Assembly (NCBI GenBank): GCA_002633005.1
Contig: NMRA01000107.1
Span: forward strand, 1-38,189
Reading direction: 5' to 3'
Length of the DNA: 38,189 bases
DNA from: Phoronis australis
Lineage: Eukaryota > Phoronida > Phoronidae
Every line of letters begins with the position of its first letter. Position 1 is the stretch's first letter. Both the position numbers and the translations under genes were made by a program. Under the pieces are notes generated by a model. The model was not told where the DNA came from. It did not search any database and saw only the letters and a list, made by a program, of their open reading frames with translations. Of this stretch, positions 1 to 10,537 are shown in pieces.

Positions 1-50
1 CCGTTGCCGTTGCCGTTGCCGTTGCCGTTCCCATTCCCTTTGCCGTTTGA
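1..50. repeat. (CCGTTG)n simple repeat
   Basis: The window opens with four to five perfect CCGTTG hexamers that decay into CCATTCCCTTTGCCG variants. It is a plain microsatellite cut by the window edge. Confidence 0.9.
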
Positions 51-912
51 GGAATCTTTTTATCATTGTACCCAAACTCGTTCTTGGTTATTTTTGTCAT
101 CCTGTGGAATATCGTTGAGCTGTTTATTGTTTTGTAATCAAACCACGTTTGAACATTCCGACGGCAGTCACTTCATCTAGACTCCTGAACCTCAAGTCAA
201 TCTTATGCATGCTATATTGCCCCATCTACGTTGCGACTGCTTCGTTAATTCTAGATAGGAACTGAAGGTAATATGATAAATGTTATTGCTGAAATATTTT
301 GAATACATGTAACAGTACAACATAAAATTTGACGCTAAGAAACTAACACTTGAAATATAACTTTATTGTAAGTTTTACAAAAGTTAACCAATACTAAAAT
401 ATTTTATAAATATTAAGCCCTAATGCAAACTGCACGAATGCGGATTTTCGAAGAAAACTTAAGATCGGATTCATTCATGCAATGACAGTAAAATGTCTCC
501 GAGATCACATCAAATTCGGTAAATACGTTTTCTAAGAGTCTACATACAACACTGAGCATCAAATGTACATACAGTTCTGGTACTTCCAAATTTAGAAAAA
601 CCTATAAAACGCCTTATCACATAGCGATATGAGATATTAAACATGTTGAAATTCCATCAACCGGTGGACAGTATGCATTGGAGTACAGAAAGAAATACGC
701 AACTGATTTTGACTGGGAGACTACACAAATGGAATTTTTTAGTTATAGAGTAGGCTTGGAAATATAGCTTTTTTCCGTCTTTGTGAGATGTCACAGCCAT
801 CCATAGTGAAACTAATTATAATATCACCAAATATTCAATCTCCTGTACACTCTTTAAAGGATCACCACATTAATATAAGTTGTGCAATACAGAAGTTCCT
901 AACAATCTACTT
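51..912. other. Intergenic AT-rich stretch, nothing recognised
   Basis: No open frame of note, no RNA gene and no repeat shared with the rest of the window is visible here. It lies just downstream (on the minus strand) of the LINE fragment and could be further decayed LINE sequence, but nothing readable supports that. Confidence 0.4.
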
Positions 913-1205
913 TCAAAACACATAACAGTACCCTTGATAATGATATTCATGTTCATGTGGTTTATCATAATGCCCACATACTGCAAGAAGTTCAAAAATA
1001 CCATTAACTGAGGGTAAGAACAGAATAAGATCTTCGGCATACATAAGATGATTGATGTACACAGGAGATATGACTGCACAGACAATTATAGGGTCACTCA
1101 AAAGTGATATAAGTCCAACCATGTCCACATTGAAAAGGTTGTCCAATAGTATACCATCTTGTATAACGCCATTTGAAGCTTTGAAGAATGTTGACTGGAA
1201 CAGGC
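913..1205 (-). pseudogene. Degraded non-LTR retrotransposon reverse-transcriptase fragment
   Basis: Read on the minus strand from about 1205 down to 913, the frame contains a SNGVIQDGILLDNLFNV segment followed about 30 residues later by INHLMYAEDLILFLPSV. These match the two adjoining reverse-transcriptase blocks of LINE elements: the SNGVRQGGxLSPLLFN block and the catalytic YADD block (consensus hLMYADDL). The second D of the catalytic pair is in place, but the first is changed (YAED), and GG has become DG. Upstream of about 1208 the frame is closed by a stop, and no endonuclease or full-length RT is present. It is a short dead fragment of a LINE, probably of the Jockey/CR1 type, although the clade cannot be fixed from about 95 residues. 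It abuts family A. Confidence 0.75.
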
Positions 1206-1339
1206 TTTTTCATGACAATTGATGGAGAACATTCGAATAAAAATTCTTAGTTTGCTTCGATGCATTATTGACCGTCTTGTTAGCCAAGGAAATTCAGGTC
1301 CATCAGCTTTAAGGAAGAAATTCCCACCTCTGGTTGTGA

Positions 1340-2211
1340 CGCCATGGTCCCGCATGTTAATGATAGACGAGTCAATCAAAGTCCAGTGGTTTGACAACTG
1401 GCAAAGTCACTGAAATTAAATAAAGCAATTAAGACTAAATGAAATTAACCTCCGAGAAGGAATGTAACACAGATCACCCGAAATGAAATTACAAAATTAC
1501 CAGTCTTCTGCTCCGCAGATTTAGAGACCATGCCCTGAAACCAGGTGTGAAACCGTGTACAAGAGCAAAGTCGGATATTTGATTTTTCACTCATCTCATG
1601 ATGCACGAACTCACGGAAGAGGCAACTTCCGGGATTTTTTTACCTTTCCGACTTCGGAGTTATTTTGTCTTGGTTGTTCAGGGACATCTTTGCTTCACTG
1701 CCATGGGTGTCGAAGTCACTGTCCTGCTCGTCCAGGTCCTTTATGACAAGAAATAACGAAAACATTTCTCCAACTTTGAAAGTTTATATCTCAAACATTT
1801 GTGTAAAACTTTCAAATATTATGACTTAAACACTGTTCACAAAACGACATTCAAATAATTGTATTTTAGTGCCTCTCGAAATGACCCAATAAATATTTGT
1901 CAATGTACACTGCGCTATTGCATTTATTTACATTTTTAAATTTTCCTTTACCGCTACTACAGTCTTACTGCACCGCTGTCGATGACATTAAGTCACGGGT
2001 TTCTGGGCTTATAGACCTTCAGACTAGTTTCGAACTAAATAGCTTTACTTCCTGTCGGATTGGTGAGCCTTCGGCCTTACGGGGCCTTTTTAAAAATGTT
2101 TTAATAGTCGCATAATTTGCCTTCAGACATGTTAAGCTTCGGAGTATCGAGCTCCACCCTATTTATATTAATGCACTATGACTGGCAAGCTGCGTTTAAT
2201 TACCTTCTTAA
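1340..2211 (+). repeat. Family A repeat, left part
   Basis: Segments here recur in the same order and orientation at about 3.9-6.35, 7.74-10.16 and 12.4-13.3 kb. Marker blocks are AAAGTCCAGTGGTTTGACAA (1379), CCCTGAAACCAGGTGTGAAA (1532), the TCACGGAAGAGGCAACTTCC block (1613), an ACCTTCAGACTAG block (2016) and the closing GAGCTCCACCCTATTTATA block (2147). No long or recognisable open frame exists. This part continues directly into the part starting at 3925; the two are split by the Helitron-like insertion. Confidence 0.75.
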
Positions 2212-2213
2212 TT

Positions 2214-2440
2214 ACTCTGCGCGTGCAAGCGCACAGTTTTGCTGTTCTATGTATCTTATCTTCTTATTACTCAGCGCGTGCAAGCGCAGAGTACTCTTGT
2301 TCCTGGGTTTTCTTCAATTTTATTACTCTGCGCGTGCAAGCGCAGAGTACTGTTGTTCCTGGGTTTTCTTCAATTTTATTACTTTTCGCGTGCAAGCGCA
2401 GAGTACTGTTGTTCCTGGGTTTTCTTCAATTCTATTCTTA
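2214..2440 (+). repeat. 56-bp tandem repeat with GCGC hairpin, four units
   Basis: GCGTGCAAGCGCA starts at 2221, 2276, 2332 and 2388, so the unit is 55-56 bp. Each unit carries a self-complementary ACTCTGCGC...GCGCAGAGT core followed by a CTGTTGTTCCTGGGTTTTC tail. A single unit is present at the same place in copy 2 (16356). Because 56 is not a multiple of three, the array opens overlapping spurious frames in all three plus-strand phases; these are not genes. Confidence 0.9.
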
Positions 2441-2601
2441 TTACTGTTTTACTGTTCTACGTATTTTATATTCATATTCTTATTCTTCCTTCCTTTTCAG
2501 ATTGTTATTACTCTTACATCCATTCACTTACAACAATCATACTCACTATGGTTAATATGATAATCAAGGGATTTCTATTGATGATATCCTTTTGACACAA
2601 A

Positions 2602-3780
2602 ATGCACCGGATTGACCCGAAAGGGGTCAAGGAGTGCTTTTTTACAAAATGCTTCTTCTTCTACAGGTTTTTATATAGACTTTTCGAATTTTGGGAACAA
2701 GTAGACCCTAGACATCTGCATCTGAAATTTACCTGGAATTCCAATCGGATGAAGGGAACTGAGTTTCCGGGTCAAAAGTCATTAAGCGCAAATGTGATTT
2801 TTGCGCTAGACCTTTCATAATCATGCATATGATTATCAGTCACAAACACTGGGGTCACTAGGTGCAATTTTAGGGTCATTAAGTGCAGTTTTCTTTTAAA
2901 TTTAAGACTTTTTCAATCAGCTTGTACTTAAATGATGCATTAGGGAGAGCGTTCAAATTCATTGTGGTTCAACTAATTGCTTATCAAATTCTGTTGATCA
3001 CATGGATTTGACTCCAAATGCACCGGATTGACCCGAAACGGGTCAAGGAGTGCATTCCGTCAAAATGCTTCCTCTTCGACAGGTTTTTAGACAAACTCTG
3101 TGAATTTTGATAACAAGCAGGCACTAGAGAAGTGCATTCTAGTTCACCTGGAACTTGAAACGGATAAAAGTAACCGAGTTTCCGGGTCAAAGGTCATTAA
3201 GTGCAAAAGGGATTTTTGAGCTAGACCTTTCATAATCATACATGTAATAACCATTCTTAAAAGAAGTCCAATCACAAACTTTGGGGTCACTAGGTGCAAC
3301 TTTCTGGTCATTAAGTGCAGCTTTCTGTTAAATCTCAGACTTTCTCAATCAGTTCGTAATTACATGTTGTATTAGGGAGAGCATTTATATTCATGGTGAT
3401 TCAACCAATTGCCATTCAAAAACTATTTATAATACGGGTATGACCCAAAATGCACTGAAGGACCCCATGAGAGGTCAATCGGTATGTTTCATTCAAAAGC
3501 TTCTCCTTCTGCATTTTTTAGATTTCTTCTTGAAATTTCGTGAACAGCTTGGTGCCATATAAGTGCACCCAGAACTTACACGGAATTTCGATCTGATCAA
3601 CTGAACTGAATTTCTGGGTCAAAGGCCAATCAGTGCAAAAATGATTTCTGAGCTAGACATTTCATCAACACATATATCAGTTTCATTTGTAAATTAAATT
3701 CAGTCACAAACTTTGGAGTAATTAGGTGCAACTGTGGGGTCATTAAGTGCAATTTTCCATTGACATTCTAATTTTTCACT
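2602..3780 (+). repeat. ~430-bp core tandem repeat of family B, three units
   Basis: Units start at 2602, 3019 and 3451 and share blocks in one order: TGCACCGG, GGGTCAAAGGTCA-like, GAGCTAGAC(CA)TTTCAT, then GGGGTCACTAGGTGCAA and GGGTCATTAAGTGCA-type blocks, then ATTAGGGAGAGC. The DR1-like block lies at offset 165-167 in every unit (2769, 3184, 3616). The same unit recurs in copy 2 at 16605, 17039 and 17472. Confidence 0.85.
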
Positions 3781-3924
3781 CTTGCTCTTTCATAGTTACC
3801 AGGGACATCGCTCTCTTTCACACGAAGGATGCAACTTTATGCAATGTAATTCACTTATGTTTTACTATGCATGTGCATATACCCCGCGCAGAGTTTTAAC
3901 TGCGCATACGCAATTGCATTCTAG

Positions 3925-6350
3925 TTTTAGTCTCCGGTTGTGAATTTTCGTTTTCCATCCTTCTTGTTCCGTTTTGGTTATCCGTGGGCTGCGTGGTATC
4001 GTTGTTACCTGGGTATGGCGATAAAATAAACAAAAACGTGCATAAATAAAATTTACAAACAATCGAGATATCAACTAATGTTTTTAATTTGCCACTCCCA
4101 TATTAATTGAGAAATCCTCGACTGCGCCACGGCAGAGGTCGATCATGGGAACCACTGTTCAGCTACTTGTGGCATCTGCAAAGGAATTCACCATTGAACC
4201 TTGAACCTTGAACGTAATTTGGATTCAGTCATGCTATTTTTCTTAGTATGTTATGGCTTGTGTTAGTATGTTAGTGCACTTGGTAGTCGTTATTAAAAAT
4301 AGCATTAGTGTCAATGCGAATGTACGTATACCAGCAAGACAAGTTGAGTCCAAACGAATAGTAATGGATTTGATAGATACAAAGATCCATCCGTTTGAAG
4401 TACATGTGTGTCATCAGCTCCCAAATACTAAAACATGAGTACAACCTAGAGTACAACAAAAATACAGTAAACACTTAAATTCTATTACAATAATCTGGAC
4501 ATAACACAGTTGTCACAGGTGGAGAGCTGTAACTGCAAGTGTCAGCGAGACCAAATTGCATTCAGTAATGAAAGTTATGTAACTCTATCGTCCCCTGTGT
4601 ATCGGGTAAGACCGCATCTCATGGGCGTTCCCTCACGGAAGAGGCAACTTCCTGGCCTCTTTTTAGATTTCCGTCTCTGGTGTTATTTTGTGTTGGTGGT
4701 CCCGTGACATCTTTCGTTCACTGCCAGTGGTTGAGAGGTCAGGGTCCTGCTTGTTCAGGCTCTGTATGACCCTCGAAAATAACTGTTCAGATTTAGGTCA
4801 AATGCCACATACCATGATTTGAACACCTATCACAACAAGAAAATGAATTGATCATAGTTTACTACATCAACAGTGTTTCTGTGATCACTTCCCGAATATT
4901 TTTATCAAATATATTTCGATTATGTTATATTGACACCATTGTTTTACTATCAATGTTTTGGGGTTTTTTGCTAAATTTTATGGGTTTTTTGAGTTTGAAG
5001 GCTTATATCTCAGAAATCGATGATCAGATTTAGGTAAAATGTTCGAATACTAAGATTTTAACACGGTCCACAAAACGAAAAGGAAATGATCACACATTAG
5101 AATATTAACAGTGTTTCTGATATCACTTGTGGAATAATTTCGGTCATTACCACGGCGAGGTCTCTTGGCGTCTCCGTGTTAGGAAAGAAGGCTCTTCTAC
5201 GCGACGTAACCACTTAAGCTGAGCAGGCATCTTGTTGGATTTGGATGAAATACCAACAGCAAGACCACCAACAACCGTCAGACAGAGCCTGATCAACTAT
5301 GTTGTCCCGACTACTAGAGATGGTCTTGGCTTAGGGACGAAACCCTTAGGGACAGTAGGAGACCAACTGAAGATGGCGGTTGAGCACAATTCTATAAAGT
5401 GTTTAAAGTAAGTTCATTAAATCAAATTCGCGTCTTGTTATTGATACAGTTGTTTTACTATCAATGTGAATTTGTCTTTTATGTGATGAAACCAGGTGTG
5501 AAAGAGTGTATATGAACAAAGAGAGATGGCTGAATGGCTGGCGAGTAGATTTTTCACTTTGCTTTTCCAAATCAAACAAGTGTTCGGTAAAGTTTTGATG
5601 GCTCATAGAGCTCGCATGCAGTCGAAACTTGTACAGTGTAGCTTCTAGGATGTTGAACAGCACCACACCTTCTGGCCCTGGTGTCATTCGTGTAAGTGGT
5701 ACTTTGGTACACCGTCATTGTTTGCAACGTCAAAGTCCAGTGGTTCGACGAATGGTCAAATCACTAAAAAATTACAATGAGGTAAAAAGGAAATCAACCC
5801 ATTGCAAGTGGTAAAAACACACGACCTCAATTTTAAACTAGAAGTGAGAAAGAGTTGGCTGAAGTTATGAATTCCCGGTATTCATGGTTCCGAAGTTTTG
5901 CAAGTCCACAAATACATGAATCCGAAGATCCACACAAATCCTGAATTCCATTAGTTCGAAAGGTAAAAGTTCGAAATTTTATGACACAGTGACTTCCAGC
6001 AAAACGTTCGGGGGTTTGTAAGCACGTGCCTGTTTGAAATCAGTTCTTCAAAGAGCCAGTGTCTCTGGGAAGGATCCAAACAAAAATTTTCAATTAGCAC
6101 TGAGCTGTCGCTTTAATTTACATTTTCATATTTCGGTTCACCGCAACTAAAATTTTGCTGCTCTGCTGTCGTTGAGGTTTTGTGGTCTCATAGATGTTCG
6201 AACCAGTTTTGAACTAACTAGCTTTCTTTTGGCCAGATAAGGCCTTGTTAAAAACATTTTCAATAGACGTATTTTGGGTGTCAGGACTTCGGAACCTTCA
6301 GAGTGCCGAGACATACCCTATTTATACTAAAGCTGCATGACTGCAAGAAA
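3925..6350 (+). repeat. Family A repeat, longest continuous copy
   Basis: This is the most complete pass through family A (about 2.4 kb). Order: GTCTCCGGTTG (3931), TTATCCGTGGGCTGCG (3978), ACAAACAATCGAG (4054), a GTGTTAGTATGTTAGTGCA block (4259), a GAGTACAAC block (4437), TCACGGAAGAGGCAACTTCC (4632), ATTTTTATCAAAT (4898), AAACCAGGTGTGAAA (5489), AAAGTCCAGTGGTTCGACGA (5731), a GGATCCAAACAAA block (6072) and ATACCCTATTTATACT (6313). No recognisable protein is encoded. The related copy at 8867 follows the previous copy without a break, so the family looks like a tandem satellite of very long period or a retro-element stripped of coding sequence. Confidence 0.75.
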
Positions 6351-6359
6351 CGTTCGTTC

Positions 6360-6595
6360 ATATTCATAATTTTTGTCTTAAACCCTTCTTCTTCCCAATG
6401 TAAAATACTAAAATTGCCACTAGAGGCATACCGTTAGAGAGAATCATCCTAAAGTCGTCATCGTCCGTTGTCAACATCACATAAATACACTTGCTAAATT
6501 TAGTAAAGATCCTGCAAACGGTTTGGGAGATATACGGACGGACGGACGGAGATGACGGTATAATGCGTCCACACATAAATATGTGGGCGCATAAT
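6360..6595 (+). mobile_element. Family C element, short copy ending in palindrome
   Basis: It holds one CCACTAG-type motif (6417), a TTAGTAAAGATCCTGC block (6500), a three-fold GGAC run (6537-6550) and the terminal imperfect palindrome 6563-6592 (ATGCGTCCACACAT / ATGTGGGCGCAT). The same GGAC-run-plus-palindrome ending occurs at 7645-7739 and 10162-10265, which marks the 3' end of a mobile unit. The transposition class is not clear. Confidence 0.6.
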
Positions 6596-7740
6596 AAAAA
6601 TCTGTCAAGGAACTTGAGAGAAAGAAAGGAAAACAGAATAAAATGATATTACCACTAGTGGACACAGCGTCCGTTGGATCCGCCTGAAAGTCGTAGTCGT
6701 CTGTTGTTATCTTCATATAAACACACTTACTAAATTTAGTAAAGATCCTGCAGTGGGTTTAGGGGATACAACTATGGGCGCAAAACAAAACTACCACTAG
6801 GAGGTTCCACAGTAGTCAGTCACCATCATCAAAGGTCGTCTTCACACTGAGAACATATATGCCAATTTTCAAATGAGTTGGTTGATACAGGGGTGGACGC
6901 CAAAAACAAGATTTAAAAACAGCAAAAATAGACATTAGGTGGTGCAAAATACCTCGATTCCATCCAAAAACAGGAAGATAGCGTCATCACAACAATAGAT
7001 GCCTATATTCAAAATTTTATGAAAATCTATTGAAGACCTTTGAAGATACAGAGTTAAAGGTAAAAAACTAAAATTGCCACTAGGGGGCACAGTAGTAGTC
7101 AGATCTGTCAGAAAGTCGTCGTCATCCGTCGTCAACATCATATAAATACACTTGAAAAATTAAGTAAAGATCCTGCGAATGGTTTAGGAGATACAGCCAT
7201 AGGCGCAAAAAACAAAACTGCCACTAGGAGGCGCCACAGTAGTCGAAATCGTCGGAAAATCATCGTCAACCGTCCTCTTTACAGTAAGCACATGCATGTC
7301 AATGTTCACAATCATTCTTTGAGCGGTTTGGTTGATAGAGAGGTGGACTCAAAAACAGTAAAAATGGCCACTAGGTGGCGCAAACTAAGTCGAATCCATC
7401 CGAAAACGGGTGAACAGCGTCATCCCACTAATAGGTGCCTACATACCAAATTTCACGAAAATTCGTCAAGGACTTTTGAAGACTCAAAGGTAAGCGTAAA
7501 AAACTAAAATTGACAGTAGTGGGCACACCGGTAGTCGGTTCCGTCCAAAAGTTCGCTCATGCCGTCCCATTCATGAAAGGAGCATATGTGTCAAATTTCA
7601 TGAACGTATGTCAAAGGGTTTTGGAGATAGAGCAGCGGACGCCGGACGGACGGACGGACGGACGGACACCGCACGGACGGACGTACGGACGGACGGAGAT
7701 GATGGCATAATGCGTCCGCATATAAATATGTGGGCGCATA
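6596..7740 (+). mobile_element. Family C element, longer copy with ~145-bp internal tandem repeats
   Basis: Internal units recur about every 138-147 bp, each with a CCACTAG(G)-type motif (6652, 6794, 6932, 7077, 7221, 7368, 7513) followed by CACAGTAGTC- or CAAACTAAGTCG-like sequence. The copy ends with a GGAC microsatellite (7645-7699) and the palindrome 7710-7739. It interrupts family A between about 6350 and 7741. No transposase is encoded, so it is non-autonomous. Confidence 0.65.
7645..7699 (+). repeat. (GGAC)n microsatellite
   Basis: GGACGGACGGACGGAC runs are broken by ACCGCAC and GTAC. The tract directly precedes the family C end palindrome. Confidence 0.9.
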
Positions 7741-8866
7741 AAAATGTCAAATACTTTGATTTAAATACCGTTCACACAACGAAAATGAAATAATCATATT
7801 TTAGACCACTAACACTAATTCTTAGATTGCTTCAGGAACACTTTCATAACATTAAATTCGATCTTGTTATTGATACCGTTGTCTTACTATCAACGTGCCT
7901 TTGCTTTTTGCTAAGTTTTACGGTTTTTGAGAGACTGTGCCCTGAAACCAGGCATGAAACAGTGTACATCAATAAATACAAATGCCTGAATGATTGGCAA
8001 AGTAGATTATTCACTTCGCTTTTACAAATCAAAAAAGTATTTGGTCATATTTTGATGGCACACTGGAGTACACACATGTTGTCGAATCCGGTAACTTCCA
8101 GCATGTTGACAGACATGGTGTCAGTATTGTTAGTGGTCTTACGGCACTTTGGTATACTGTCACTGCTCGCTACGTTAGTTCCTGCATGTTTTACATGTCA
8201 GCCAAAGTCCAGTTGTTCGACAAATGGCCAAGTCGTTAAACATCTACAATAAGATTAAGAGGAAATCAACCCCTTAGAAGTGAAAAACCAAAATGACCGG
8301 AATTGATATCTAAAAGTGAAAGAGTTTGGGTCGATGGTATGACATCACGGTATTCCTAGGTCTGAACGTTAACTAGACCAAAAGTCCCTAAATACGAAGT
8401 TCCACACAAGTCCGAAAGTCTATCAATTCGAAAGCTGAAAGTTTGAACTTTCAGGGCACGAGGTTCTGAACAGTGATTTCGAGCAAGATGTTCGGAGCTT
8501 ATATACATGTAGACATGTCCGTTTGAAACTAGTTCTTTGAAGAGCCTATGCTACTCAAAAGGATCCAAACAAATTCGGCAATGGTCACAGTTTCAAATTT
8601 TGGTTCACAGCCACTAAAAGTATGGTGCTTCGCTGTCGATGACTTTGAATCGCTTGTGGGTGTCATGGACCTTTGGATTAGCTTCGAAATAACTGGCTTT
8701 TCTGTCTGTTTGAATTCTGAACCTTCGGACTTATAGTGCCTTTATAAAAACAATTTTCATTTGTCGCATAATTTGCCTTCAGGCTTCTGAACCTTCACAG
8801 TATCGAGCTCGATCCTATTTACACTAATGTGTTATGATTCGCAAGCTACGCCAATTACCTGCTTAA
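7741..8866 (+). repeat. Family A repeat, copy 3 (3' two thirds)
   Basis: It begins inside the AAATACCGTTCACACAACGAAAATG block and runs through GCCCTGAAACCAGGCATGAAA (7940), AAAGTCCAGTTGTTCGACAA (8203), GGATCCAAACAAA (8561) and the closing GAGCTCGATCCTATTTACA block. It passes without interruption into the next copy at 8867. This junction is the paralogous empty site for the Helitron-like insertion. A 141-codon open frame at 7827-8252 has no recognisable motif and is not conserved as a frame in the other copies. Confidence 0.75.
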
Positions 8867-10160
8867 TTTTAGTCTTCGGTTATTAATTTCGGTCTTCCAT
8901 CGTTGTTCTTCCGTTTTCGTTATCCGTGGGTAGCATCGTATCGTTGTTGCGTGAATATGGCGCGTAAATAAACAAAAACCGGCATTAATAACAATCGAGG
9001 AATCAATTAATGTTTTCAATTTGCAACTCGAATAGTATTACTAACTGAAAAATCGTTGTCAATGTCACGGCAGCCACTTCTCAGCTCCATCTGATAGCGG
9101 CATCTTCAGAGGAATTCAAATGATACCATTCAGTATGCGACCTTGAACGTCATGTGGACTTTTTCATGTTGTGTTTCTTGTAATGTCAGGACTTGTGTTA
9201 GTATGTTAGTCCAATTGTTAGTCAGGGTTAGAATGAGCGTTAGCCCCAACGCGAATATACCAGCAAGACAAGTAACATACGTCTTGTGCAAGTGAATGGT
9301 AATAGATTTGATGGATGGAGAGATCTATCTATTAAGTACATGTGCGTCATCACCACCCAAGCACCAATACTTGAGTACAACCAAGAGCACGATTAAAATA
9401 CAGTCAATTCTCAATACTTGAAATTAATTGCAAAGATCTATATACCACACAGAGTTGTCAAAGGTGTGGAACTGTTACTGCAAGAAACAGAGAAAAAATG
9501 TCTACATTTCTCTAACTTTAAAATAGCTGTTCAAGTTAATGTATATTTTCAAATACTATGATTAAACACTGTTCACAAAGCTTAAATGAAATGATTATAT
9601 TTTAGAACACTTACAGTGTTTCACTCCTGGAACATTTTTATCAAACGAATATCTACTTTGTTATTAATACCGTTGTCTTACTATCAATGTACCTTTTTAG
9701 CAGAAATTTACGCTTCTTGGGAAACTGTGCCTTAAACCAGGTGTGAAACAGTGTACATGAATAAAGGCAGATGTCTGAATGACTGGCGAGTAGTTTTACT
9801 TCACTTTTCCAAATCAAACAAGTGTTTATTCATATTTTGATGTCTCATACGAGAACACGCATGCAGACCGAACCAGTGATTTCCAGTTGAACGGTACCAT
9901 AACTCTTGGCTCTGGTGTTATTCGTGGTCCTGTAGCCCCATTTGAAAACTGCTCGCGACGTCAGGTCTTGCATGTTAATTGTAGACTGGTCAGCCAAAGT
10001 CCTGTCGTTTGACGAATGGCCAAGTCGGAACAAACAACTTCAAAAAGGTAACCAATTCTTTAGAAGCGATAAAACCTATAGTACCTCATTGCCCTCAGTT
10101 AACAACAACAAGTGAGATACAGTGAGACCCAAAGGTATGAAATCACGGTCGTCATGGTTC
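8867..10160 (+). repeat. Family A repeat, copy 4 (5' part)
   Basis: Blocks: GTCTTCGGTTATT (8871), TTATCCGTGGGTAGC (8919), a GTGTTAGTATGTTAGTCCA block (9194), a GAGTACAACCA block (9374), TTTTTATCAAACGA (9634) and AAACCAGGTGTGAAACAGTG (9734), ending in GGTATGAAATCACGG (10134). The copy stops where the GGACGCC-rich family C fragment enters at about 10161. It is shorter than the copy at 3925 because the TCACGGAAGAGG region and one internal duplicate are absent. Confidence 0.7.
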
Positions 10161-10270
10161 CTGACGGACGCCGGACGGACGCCGGACGGACGCCGGACGG
10201 ACGCCGGACGGACGCTGGACGGAGATGACGGCATAATGCGTCCACATATAAATATGTGGGCGCATAATAA
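10161..10270 (+). mobile_element. Family C 3'-end fragment (GGACGCC tandem plus palindrome)
   Basis: An 11-bp tandem (ACGGACGCCGG, about five units) is followed by GGAGATGACGGCATA and the palindrome 10236-10265, which is identical in layout to the ends of the two other family C copies. The body of the element is missing. It interrupts family A. Confidence 0.7.
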
Positions 10271-10537
10271 CACACTAGTCAATCAAAATCCAGTAGTTTG
10301 ACAAAAAGCGAAGTCGCTTACATAAGCCTATACAAATACTAGTTTTCTGCTCTGTGGTTTGAAACCAGTTATAAAACCATGCACAGGAATACTTTCAATA
10401 TATCATACAAGAACAACCATGTAGTCGAAAGCTAAAACTTCCGGGCTGCTTTCAGATGAGACACACCATACTTTTTGACTCTAGTTTGTTTGGTTCACAG
10501 TTATTCGGGTATCATCGTGATTCGTTCGGAAGTTAGT
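10271..10537 (+). repeat. Family A fragment
   Basis: Contains AAATCCAGTAGTTTGACAAA (10288), GTTTGAAACCAGTTATAAAA and a TTTCAATATATC block, all degenerate family A blocks. It is cut at about 10538 by the foldback element and resumes at 11309. Confidence 0.55.

Larger units (their letters stand above)
2212..3924 (+). mobile_element. Helitron-like non-autonomous element, copy 1 (family B)
   Basis: The element starts TTACTCTGCGCGTG and ends in CTAG followed by T. ACTCTGCGCG (2214) and CGCGCAGAGT (3885-3894) form subterminal inverted repeats. A GCGCAG/CTGCGC hairpin (3886-3905) lies 15 bases before the terminal CTAG (3921-3924). Inside are a 56-bp tandem repeat (2214-2440) and three core units of about 417-432 bp beginning TGCACCGG or TGCACTG at 2602, 3019 and 3451. 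The empty site is readable in family A at about 8855 and 12605 (CTTAATTTTAGTC/ATC), so the insertion added no target duplication. These traits fit Helitron/Helentron-type non-autonomous elements, which end CTRR before T, have a 3' hairpin and often have tandem cores. No Rep/helicase is encoded, and the assignment to Helitron is an inference. Confidence 0.65.

Noticed and set aside
2117-2595. Three overlapping plus-strand open frames of 118-147 codons
   Set aside because: A 56-bp tandem repeat reads the same motif in all three phases; no gene structure.
7827-8252. 141-codon open frame in family A
   Set aside because: No recognised motif, and the corresponding stretches of other family A copies are not open over the same frame.
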